Under the pieces are notes generated by a model. It had not been told where the DNA came from and searched no databases. It worked only from the letters and a program-made list of their open reading frames with translations. The position numbers were made by a program, and so were the translations under genes. Shown here in pieces: positions 1 to 6,146 of a stretch of 32,269 nt of DNA. The stretch is from positions 1-32,269 of IMG/VR virus record IMGVR_UViG_3300030430_002607. The stretch is one strand, 5' to 3'. The first letter of the stretch is position 1. Every line of letters begins with the position of its first letter. This stretch comes from a virus.

Positions 1-2
1 AG

Positions 3-1598
3 AACCAAGCAAAGGAACTGCTTCGTGAGGCTTCTTTGATGTCGCAAGGTGATGTTGAAGGTTTCGCTGCTGTTGCTTTCCCTATCGTGCGTCGTGTATT
101 CGGCTCACTTATCGCTAACGATCTTGTTAGTGTACAGCCAATGTCTTTGCCATCTGGGCTGATCTTCTTCTTGGATTTTAAATTCCATGGTTCTGGAGCA
201 AGTGATACTGTTGGAACAGATCGTCTTGGATATGAAGCATCTGCTTCAATCTATGGGCAAGGAGTATTGGGTAGCCAGTTGACTGGTGGTGTGAACATTG
301 ATGAAGATGTTCAGCCATACGGCTTTCAGTCTGGTTATTCTAGCCCAACTGGTTCTGTAACCGGTTCTAATGTAACTGTTGCTCATGAAGTCTCTGGGCA
401 AGCAGGCGACGGTGGAGCCATGGATAAACTTATTCAGTTTGATCCAGATATCGCTTCTGGTACTCACATTACAGTTTATAAACTTACACTTAGTGAACTT
501 CCACAAGTTGACGATTCAGAAAGAGGCATTCGCCATATCGTTGCAATTGACAGCGCTAGTGCAGAGCACGGTTTGCTTGGAACTAATGGTTCTAACGGCA
601 CTGCTCTTAGACAAGTAAAAAGATTGACTCGCTTGTCTGGTACTGCCCAAGCACATGCTCTTCTTTTCTTTACTTCTTCTACATCAGAAGGTTCTGTATA
701 CAATGATCATGCTAGCATTTCTCACAGTTATAGAATGGCTGATAACTTCGGTGGAACTGCCACTGCACTCGGATCTGTTGTTCCTACAACTAGTTGGGGA
801 CTTGAAAACTCAGAAAGAATCCCAGAGATCGAAATCAAAGTAGACTCAATCAGTGTAACAGCACAAACCAAAAAGTTGAAAGCAAAGTGGAGTCCCGAAT
901 TAGGACAAGACTTGAACGCTTACCACAACTTGGATGCTGAGGTTGAGTTGACTTCTATCCTTTCTGAGCAAATCGCTCTTGAATTGGATCGTGAGATTCT
1001 TGGTGATCTTATTGGCGGCGCTAAGGCTGCTACTTATTACTGGAGTCGTTCTCCCGGTTTGTTTGTGAACAGAGAAACTGGTGCTGAAATTGGTGCTTCT
1101 TCTGCTGCTCCTGACTTCACTGGTACAGTGTCTGAATGGTATGAGACTTTGATCGAAACCATCAATGACGTATCTGCTCAGATCCACAGAAAGACATTGC
1201 GTGGCGGTGCTAACTTCTTAGTTTGCGGCCCTGAAGTTGCAAACATCTTGGAATTCACTTCTGGCTTCCGTGCTAATATCTCACATGCTGATGATAAAGG
1301 TACTGTTGGTGCTGTGAACGTTGGTTCTATCTCTAAGAAGTTTGACGTTATGGTTGATCCATACTTCCCACGTAACGTAATCTTGGTTGGACGTAAAGGT
1401 AACTCATTCCTCGAAAGTGGATATGTGTATGCTCCTTACGTGCCACTACAAGTCACTCCTACCATCTTCGGTACAGAGGACTTCGTACCTAGAAAAGGCG
1501 TCATGACTCGCTATGCGAAGAAAATGGTTCGCCCTGATATGTACGGACTCGTTATTTGCCGTGGACTTTTAGGTGAGGCTGGCTCTACCGGTGCTTAA
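3..1598 (+). CDS. 23: Major capsid protein, T4 gp23-like (5' end cut by window)
   Basis: Forms the hexameric shell of the prohead. The reading frame is open to the left edge (NQAKELLREASLMSQGD...), so the N-terminus, including any scaffold-interacting propeptide, lies outside the window; the TTG/ATG pair at 36-41 is internal. Two blocks align by eye with T4 gp23: an early block RRVFGSLIANDLVSVQPM followed by a short PSG turn, and a central block KKLKAKWSPELGQDL followed by DAEVELTSILSEQIALELDREI. The C-terminal region with YVYAPYVPL, then a TRYAKKMVRP stretch, also fits the family. It is followed by a strong intrinsic terminator, as expected for a very highly expressed late gene. The identification is family-level recognition and I regard it as secure. 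Confidence 0.95.
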   Translation, partial: NQAKELLREASLMSQGDVEGFAAVAFPIVRRVFGSLIANDLVSVQPMSLPSGLIFFLDFKFHGSGASDTVGTDRLGYEASASIYGQGVLGSQLTGGVNIDEDVQPYGFQSGYSSPTGSVTGSNVTVAHEVSGQAGDGGAMDKLIQFDPDIASGTHITVYKLTLSELPQVDDSERGIRHIVAIDSASAEHGLLGTNGSNGTALRQVKRLTRLSGTAQAHALLFFTSSTSEGSVYNDHASISHSYRMADNFGGTATALGSVVPTTSWGLENSERIPEIEIKVDSISVTAQTKKLKAKWSPELGQDLNAYHNLDAEVELTSILSEQIALELDREILGDLIGGAKAATYYWSRSPGLFVNRETGAEIGASSAAPDFTGTVSEWYETLIETINDVSAQIHRKTLRGGANFLVCGPEVANILEFTSGFRANISHADDKGTVGAVNVGSISKKFDVMVDPYFPRNVILVGRKGNSFLESGYVYAPYVPLQVTPTIFGTEDFVPRKGVMTRYAKKMVRPDMYGLVICRGLLGEAGSTGA

Positions 1599-1631
1599 TC
1601 TTTGATTGAGTAAGTGACGTTAAATCACACC

Positions 1632-1663
1632 AAGCCCCCTTCTCTTTGAGTTGGGGGTTTTTT
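1632..1663 (+). terminator. Intrinsic terminator after the capsid gene
   Basis: A stem of AAG-CCCCC paired with GGGGG-TTT around a 13-nt loop, ending in six T residues (1658-1663). It lies 33 bases after the capsid stop codon and separates the capsid transcript from the next late gene. Confidence 0.85.
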
Positions 1664-1686
1664 ATTGCCATTAGATCCTGAGCAAA

Positions 1687-1695
1687 CTACTTATA
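1687..1695 (+). promoter_or_regulatory. Candidate late promoter motif (CTACTTATA)
   Basis: One of eight copies of ACTA(T/C)TTA(T/C)(A/T) in this window, all in short intergenic gaps and on the same strand. It sits 23 bases after the capsid terminator. The leader to the next gene is about 100 bases and contains a GGTAGA/TCTACC hairpin (1725-1742). A GATCCTG/CAGGATC inverted repeat (1674-1680 with 1770-1776) encloses the motif. Confidence 0.5.
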
Positions 1696-1802
1696 GATGA
1701 ACGAAAAGTTCAACCAAGTTATTGGGTAGACATCGATCTACCTCCTAGTATTACTGAAATAAACTAATACAGGATCATGATTACAAAAGGAGGGATCTTA
1801 AC

Positions 1803-2213
1803 ATGGGTACAAAGAGAATCGGGCTTGCAAGAATGGAAGCCTTAGTAGAAAACTTAAAGAGAGAAATAGTATTGGGTGGAACAACACTCAATGATCTTCG
1901 TGTTGCCGTAGAGGCGTCACAAGAAGGTGGTGCTAATAGTGGCGGCGCAACTGCACTGTCAGCAACAATTCCAATGTCATTGTGTGCTACTGACACCAGT
2001 AAGACACACTTTAGTCTTGCTGCTGGTAACGCTGGGCAGATTAAAATCATTGTTCATGCGACTCGTGCAAACGCCGCAGACTGTATTGTCACTCCAGCAT
2101 CATTCGCCGGCGGCTCAACTTTAACTTCTGATGCTAACGGAAGAATTTTGGTTTTAGTTTCTGATGGCACTAACTGGCATGCAATTGAAAGTGCAGGCTG
2201 GGCTATTGCATAA
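1803..2213 (+). CDS. Small late virion protein, probable capsid or structural accessory protein
   Basis: A 136-residue protein of unknown function. The first 30 residues are charged and helical (MGTKRIGLARMEALVENLKR); the rest is rich in Ala, Gly, Ser and Thr with alternating hydrophobics, ending in a beta-type segment (ILVLVSDGTNWHAIESAGWAIA). That composition suits a beta-rich virion surface or decoration protein. There are no catalytic motifs, signal peptide or membrane segment. The start is set by AAGGAGGGA about 9 bases upstream of ATG. The gene stands alone between two terminators directly behind the major capsid gene and has its own late motif, so high late expression and a head-associated role are inferred from context only. 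Confidence 0.7.
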   Translation: MGTKRIGLARMEALVENLKREIVLGGTTLNDLRVAVEASQEGGANSGGATALSATIPMSLCATDTSKTHFSLAAGNAGQIKIIVHATRANAADCIVTPASFAGGSTLTSDANGRILVLVSDGTNWHAIESAGWAIA

Positions 2214-2237
2214 TACGGCAAAAACTGAAATTTGCAT

Positions 2238-2270
2238 AAACCCCCCTTTCTTCGGATTGGGGGTTTTTTT
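2238..2270 (+). terminator. Intrinsic terminator
   Basis: AAACCCCC pairs with GGGGGTTT around TTTCTTCGGATT, followed by seven T residues (2264-2270). It resembles the capsid terminator in stem sequence, loop length and spacing from the following late motif. Confidence 0.85.
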
Positions 2271-2280
2271 GTATAAAACA

Positions 2281-2289
2281 CTACTTATT
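2281..2289 (+). promoter_or_regulatory. Candidate late promoter motif (CTACTTATT)
   Basis: A copy of the repeated late motif, preceded by A, 11 bases after the terminator T-run and 21 bases before the ATG of the next gene. AAGGAG lies between the motif and the start codon. Confidence 0.5.
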
Positions 2290-2309
2290 ATATCAAAAAG
2301 GAGTATATA

Positions 2310-2660
2310 ATGGGCAAAAAAAGAAGAACTATGTTTAATCCAAAGTTTAAGAATGTTCGTCCGGATCGTTGGAAACTAGGAAGAAAGATATTGGGAATTC
2401 CCACGGAAGAGGAGTTAGAGGCAAAGAGACTTGAAGAAGCCAGACTCAAGGCAGAACAAGAAGCCAAATTAAAAGCAGAGCAAGAGGCTAAACTCAAGGC
2501 TCAGCGAGAAGCGAAATTAAAGGCTGAACAGGAAGCAAAGTTAAAGGCAGAGCAGGAAGCCAAACTTAAAGCAGAGCAAGAAACAAAGAAAAAGACTACT
2601 GCCAAAAAGACAACTAGAAAACGACGTACCACCACTAAAAAGGCAAAGAAAGAAGATTAA
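2310..2660 (+). CDS. Lysine-rich octad-repeat protein with basic tail
   Basis: A 116-residue protein, extremely charged. Residues 1-30 are basic (MGKKRRTMFNPKFKNVRPDR). Residues 44-91 are six near-identical 8-residue units of the type A-K-L-K-A-E-Q-E, predicted to form one long charged helix like the linker of TolA-type proteins. Residues 92-114 are a Lys/Arg/Thr tail (TAKKTTRKRRTTTKKAKK) resembling histone-like DNA-binding tails. No enzyme motif is present. The start has AAGGAG about 7 bases upstream. It is a single late gene between capsid and neck genes with its own motif. DNA binding inside the head is a guess from composition; an alternative is a structural spacer or scaffold-like protein. 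Confidence 0.75.
   Translation: MGKKRRTMFNPKFKNVRPDRWKLGRKILGIPTEEELEAKRLEEARLKAEQEAKLKAEQEAKLKAQREAKLKAEQEAKLKAEQEAKLKAEQETKKKTTAKKTTRKRRTTTKKAKKED
2439..2582 (+). repeat. Six tandem 24-bp coding repeats
   Basis: Six in-frame units encoding ARLKAEQE, AKLKAEQE, AKLKAQRE and three more AKLKAEQE. The DNA copies differ at synonymous positions (gcc/gca/gct Ala, aaa/aag Lys), so the array is under protein-level constraint or is old rather than a recent slippage product. Confidence 0.9.
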
Positions 2661-2680
2661 ACCTTTTCTCCCTACACTAA

Positions 2681-2689
2681 CTATTTATA
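2681..2689 (+). promoter_or_regulatory. Candidate late promoter motif (CTATTTATA)
   Basis: A copy of the late motif, 20 bases after the stop of the repeat-protein gene and 19 bases before the next ATG, with GGAGG at 2696-2700. A short TCCCT/AGGGA pairing (2669-2673 with 2698-2702) encloses the motif and overlaps the ribosome binding site. Confidence 0.5.
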
Positions 2690-2708
2690 GAGAATGGAGG
2701 GACTTTAA

Positions 2709-3998
2709 ATGTCAAAGCCTACGCTTACGCCAAAACAACAGACATCTGTGATTATATTGCCATCAACTGGTACTATATCAAGTGTGTCCGCTGAACTGCC
2801 TTTGGGCATATATGCTTCGGAGAATGATTTCTTATCAGGAGCCGCTGATCAAGTAGCCTACACTTTTAAAAAGTTAGGTGGGGATATTCTAGATATCGAG
2901 ATTACAGAAGGCAATGTTTATGCCAACTATGAAGAGGCAGTATTAGAATATTCTTATATTGTTAACAGTCATCAAGCAAAGAATGTACTTTCTGATTTAC
3001 TTGGGACAACAACGGGATCTTTTGATTCAGATGGTACACTAAAAGATGGCGATCTGAAATCATCTCTTTCCGGGACAGGTGTCCAGCAACGCTTTCCTAG
3101 GTTTGAATTTGCATATGCTCGTCGTATTGCAGATGGTGTAGGTGTTGATGCCGGAGTTGGAGGAAACGTTCCAATTTATTCAGCATCATTCAACGCTGTG
3201 GCTGAACAACAAGATTATGATTTGCAGAGCATTCTCTCTGCTTCGTCTGTTTCGGGTAAAGATCAAGGATCAGGTAATAGTGTACCTTGGGCTGGACTGG
3301 TAGGAAACAAAAAAGTTGAAATTAGAAAAGTATATTACAAGACACCAAATGCCATGTGGAGATTCTACGGCTACTACGGCGGACTAAACGCTGTTGGGAA
3401 CCTCTCTAGTTACGGACAATATTCAGATGATTCAACATTTGAAGTAATCCCCACTTGGCAAAACAAAATGCAGGCAATAATGTTTGAAGATGCAATATAC
3501 ACAAGAAATTCACACTTTTCATATGAATTGAGAAACAATCATCTTAGATTATTTCCTACTCCAAACAATGTAACAGCAGAAAAGTATTGGTTCGAGTTTA
3601 CAATTCCGACAGAGCCTTATCTTCAAGAGTCTCCCGATATTGGAATCAAGGGTGTCAACAACATGAACACACTACCTTTTGAGAATATACCATATGTCAA
3701 CATCAACGCTGTTGGGAAGCAGTGGATTAGAAGATATGCTTTGGCTTTGACAAAGGAGACTCTAGGACAAGTGAGATCAAAGTTTAATAATGCTATACCT
3801 ATTCCGGGAGAATCTGTTAGTCTTAATGGTGATGCACTCTTATCGCAAGCGAAAGAAGAGCAAAACTCTCTCAGAGACGAACTAATCAAACTTCTAGATG
3901 AAATGACTTATACTAAGTTGGCAGAAGATGATAAGAACTTTGTTGAAAACGCTGGATCATTACAGAAAGCAATTCCTTTGACTATATTTGTAGGATAA
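2709..3998 (+). CDS. Conserved structural protein, probable neck/head-completion component
   Basis: A 429-residue soluble protein with no membrane segment. The N-terminal third has a conserved-looking block (PLGIYASENDFLSGAADQVAYTFKKLGG, then DILDIEITEGNVYANYEEAVLEYSYIVN). The middle has Gly/Ser-rich and Tyr-rich segments (residues around 205-240, YYKTPNAMWRFYGYYGG). The C-terminus is helical. It heads a run of four genes that ends with a gp15-like protein just before the tail sheath, the interval where head-tail connector proteins (T4 gp13, gp14, gp15) are expected. The T4 gp13 assignment is inference from position; I recognise the block as recurrent in marine T4-like phages without a proven function. 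ATG follows GGAGG. Confidence 0.6.
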   Translation: MSKPTLTPKQQTSVIILPSTGTISSVSAELPLGIYASENDFLSGAADQVAYTFKKLGGDILDIEITEGNVYANYEEAVLEYSYIVNSHQAKNVLSDLLGTTTGSFDSDGTLKDGDLKSSLSGTGVQQRFPRFEFAYARRIADGVGVDAGVGGNVPIYSASFNAVAEQQDYDLQSILSASSVSGKDQGSGNSVPWAGLVGNKKVEIRKVYYKTPNAMWRFYGYYGGLNAVGNLSSYGQYSDDSTFEVIPTWQNKMQAIMFEDAIYTRNSHFSYELRNNHLRLFPTPNNVTAEKYWFEFTIPTEPYLQESPDIGIKGVNNMNTLPFENIPYVNINAVGKQWIRRYALALTKETLGQVRSKFNNAIPIPGESVSLNGDALLSQAKEEQNSLRDELIKLLDEMTYTKLAEDDKNFVENAGSLQKAIPLTIFVG

Positions 3999-4003
3999 TA
4001 AAA

Positions 4004-4663
4004 ATGAAACATAAATTAATAATGGAAAATTGGAGACGTTTTGTAAATGAAGATTACAGAAAGGGAAATATAGGTACCGATAGTTCTCCTGAAAAAGAGA
4101 AACTGCGTCAGCGATTTTCGTCTGCATTTAGTGATGCAATAGATTCAGATATTAATCAGTTTTTGTCTGTAGTGTTGGGTGAAAAACCAATGTTTTATGA
4201 TGTAGTGAAAGGAGATGGCGTAAACGACGGAATCAACCTCAAAGACGAAAAGTTAAAACGTATGATTGATGGCAATCCAAATCTAAAATATGCGTACGCC
4301 CCTCACACAGAGATTGGGCGAGCAGATAATACTGTATTATTTTTTGGAAAGCCCGAAAATGTTAACGCTGCTGTAAAACTTAGCAAATCTCCATTGATCG
4401 GGAAAGAACAGTATGGCTTAGAAGATGAGTTTTGGGAATTTGTGCATCCTAGGTACTTTAAAGTAACTCCAGAGTGGAATAAGCAACTAGGTATTCTTTT
4501 GGGGTACGGAGAAGAAAATGCAGAAACCTTTGCCAAGAATAAAGAAAAAAATCTAATGTATTATTATAGCGAATGGAAAAAAATGGAAGCAGAACATAGT
4601 GATTTCGAGGGCGTGGAGACAGTAGCATTACAGGAAAGAGAGAGATATGTCAAAGAAAGATAA
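4004..4663 (+). CDS. Unknown late protein with capsid-targeting-like N-terminus
   Basis: A 219-residue protein, mostly charged and soluble. It begins MKHKLIMENWRRFVNEDYRK. The ENWRxFxNE segment recurs at the N-terminus of the acetyltransferase starting at 31533, although the two proteins share nothing else visible. Short basic-amphipathic leaders ending in hydrophobic-x-Glu are what T4 uses to target internal proteins to the prohead, where the gp21 protease cuts after Glu; the possible cut here is after Glu16. The remainder is not recognised. It starts 5 bases after the upstream stop codon and overlaps the next gene by 17 bases, so it is translationally coupled within the neck-gene run. A virion or internal-head protein is my best guess. 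Confidence 0.55.
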   Translation: MKHKLIMENWRRFVNEDYRKGNIGTDSSPEKEKLRQRFSSAFSDAIDSDINQFLSVVLGEKPMFYDVVKGDGVNDGINLKDEKLKRMIDGNPNLKYAYAPHTEIGRADNTVLFFGKPENVNAAVKLSKSPLIGKEQYGLEDEFWEFVHPRYFKVTPEWNKQLGILLGYGEENAETFAKNKEKNLMYYYSEWKKMEAEHSDFEGVETVALQERERYVKER

Positions 4664-5144
4664 TAAATGGACACAACCAACAGCACCACCTCCTCCCTTG
4701 TTTACAGGGAAGAAGGAGCGAGATCTTGTCAAGCAAGTCAACGATGAGATTATCGAAAGGGTTATTGGGCAAACAGTTGTTTATTATCCAATCGACTATA
4801 ACACAACAGACTTTCACCCAATATATGGAGAAGCACTAGAAAAGAACTTCCTCCCTCCCGTCAGGGTTCAGGCTTTGATCGAATGGGAAGGTATTCAATC
4901 AGCATATACAGATAAAATTGGAATCGACAAGCAATCAACAATTACAATTCATTTTCACAAGAAAAGACTAACTGAAGATCAAGATCTATTTGTAAGAGAA
5001 GGAGACTTTATTTTGTATGGTGACTTGTTTTATCAAATAGTTACACTTCAAGAGCCGAAAAGACTTTTTGGGCAAATAGAACACAGACTAGAGATTAGTG
5101 CTAAATGTGTGAGAGCAAGAGAGGGAGTATTCAATGCAGAATGA
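4647..5144 (+). CDS. Probable neck / head-tail joining protein
   Basis: A 165-residue protein. After a Pro-rich start (TQPTAPPPPLFTGKKE), residues 20-160 alternate short strands: VIGQTVVYYPID, FLPPVRVQALIEWEG, STITIHFHKKRL, LFVREGDFILYGDLFYQIV, RLFGQIEHRLEISAKCVRAR. This predicts a small beta-barrel like head-completion (stopper) proteins of tailed phages, and its place before the gp15-like gene agrees. T4 gp14 is the positional counterpart, but sequence support is weak. The ATG overlaps the upstream gene by 17 bases and the stop overlaps the next gene by 11 bases. Confidence 0.55.
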   Translation: MSKKDNKWTQPTAPPPPLFTGKKERDLVKQVNDEIIERVIGQTVVYYPIDYNTTDFHPIYGEALEKNFLPPVRVQALIEWEGIQSAYTDKIGIDKQSTITIHFHKKRLTEDQDLFVREGDFILYGDLFYQIVTLQEPKRLFGQIEHRLEISAKCVRAREGVFNAE

Positions 5145-6057
5145 ACAAGAAGGGTTAAATTTTCAACCATCAACAATTGAGACAATAGACTCGGCGCTTT
5201 TAAAGTTTGTTGAGTCTTTAAACTTGCATGCGAAAACAAATAAGGGATTTATACCAGTGCCAATTATATGGGTTGGTGCAGAGAGAACGTATCAATTAAA
5301 AAATGATCTAACTCTAAGAGATTCAGAAGGGCTTCTGAAGTTGCCCTTAATCACTATTGAGAGAAAGGATATAGTAAAAGATCCATCAAAATCTATAATA
5401 CCGGCAAATGTCCCAGATGCTCCAATGGGTGGGCTCATACCTATTAGGCAAAAGATACAGCAAGACAAGACAAACACTTTTATATCTGCTCAAAATGTAA
5501 AAAAGACTGGTGCAGACAGCGATGTAGGGCAAAACCAAGAGAAGGTGCCATACCATAGGGTTAAGAGTCAGGCTCCTATTGCTAGTATGTTCGATGTCCG
5601 TCCTAGGGCTTCTAAGGCTAAGGTTGTATATGAAACCACTTATATTCCAGTTCCAGTGTACGTAACTGTTAAATATGAAGTTCACTTAAGAACTGAGTAT
5701 CAACAGCAAATGAATACTCTATTGACACCTTTTATATCTGCTCATTCGCCTCTAGGCAGAAATCATAAATATTTTACAATGAGGCATGATAATCACTTGT
5801 TTGAAGGATTTATCGATGGCACATTTTCTAATGATAACAATGCAGCAAAATTAGATGAAGAAGAAAGAATGTTCAACACTGTGGTTAATATTGAAGTGCT
5901 TGGGTATTTAATTGGTGGATCAGAAAATGAGAATGCCACCATAGAGAGAAAAGTGGAAAGTCTCGTAGAAGTCAAGATTCCAAGAGAAAGAGTAATCATA
6001 GGGGATTTCTTTGAAAGGGATAATAAAACAGGTACAGATCCTTTTTATAAAGAATAA
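5134..6057 (+). CDS. 15: Tail completion / sheath stabiliser protein, T4 gp15-like
   Basis: A 307-residue protein that caps the tail and joins it to the head neck. Recognisable features shared with T4 gp15 are an N-terminal segment with IPVPIIWVGAERTYQLKND, then LPLITIERKDI, then the block PVPVYVTVKYEVHLRTEYQQQMNTLLTPFIS, matching the gp15 pattern of a beta strand followed by R-Y/T-x-x-D/Q-M helix, and a final strand VVNIEVLGYLIG. It is slightly longer than T4 gp15 (272 residues). It lies immediately before the sheath gene, whereas in T4 it lies before the terminase genes. The gp15 call is family-level and reasonably firm. Confidence 0.7.
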   Translation: MQNEQEGLNFQPSTIETIDSALLKFVESLNLHAKTNKGFIPVPIIWVGAERTYQLKNDLTLRDSEGLLKLPLITIERKDIVKDPSKSIIPANVPDAPMGGLIPIRQKIQQDKTNTFISAQNVKKTGADSDVGQNQEKVPYHRVKSQAPIASMFDVRPRASKAKVVYETTYIPVPVYVTVKYEVHLRTEYQQQMNTLLTPFISAHSPLGRNHKYFTMRHDNHLFEGFIDGTFSNDNNAAKLDEEERMFNTVVNIEVLGYLIGGSENENATIERKVESLVEVKIPRERVIIGDFFERDNKTGTDPFYKE

Positions 6058-6089
6058 TTTTGTATCATTTCTTTTGACGAAAAGTTAAA

Positions 6090-6098
6090 CTATTTACT
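6090..6098 (+). promoter_or_regulatory. Candidate late promoter motif (CTATTTACT)
   Basis: The most divergent copy of the late motif, in the 89-base gap before the sheath gene and 48 bases upstream of the ATG. The gap is AT-rich and holds AAAAGGAG at about 6131-6138 as ribosome binding site. No terminator is visible before it. Confidence 0.4.
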
Positions 6099-6146
6099 AT
6101 GAACATTTTTTATTAAACTGTTGATTGTTTAAAAGGAGAAATACAT

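Noticed and set aside
2439-2582. The 24-bp tandem units as a CRISPR-like or iteron array
   Set aside because: They have no spacers, are in frame, and vary only at synonymous positions, so they are protein-coding repeats.
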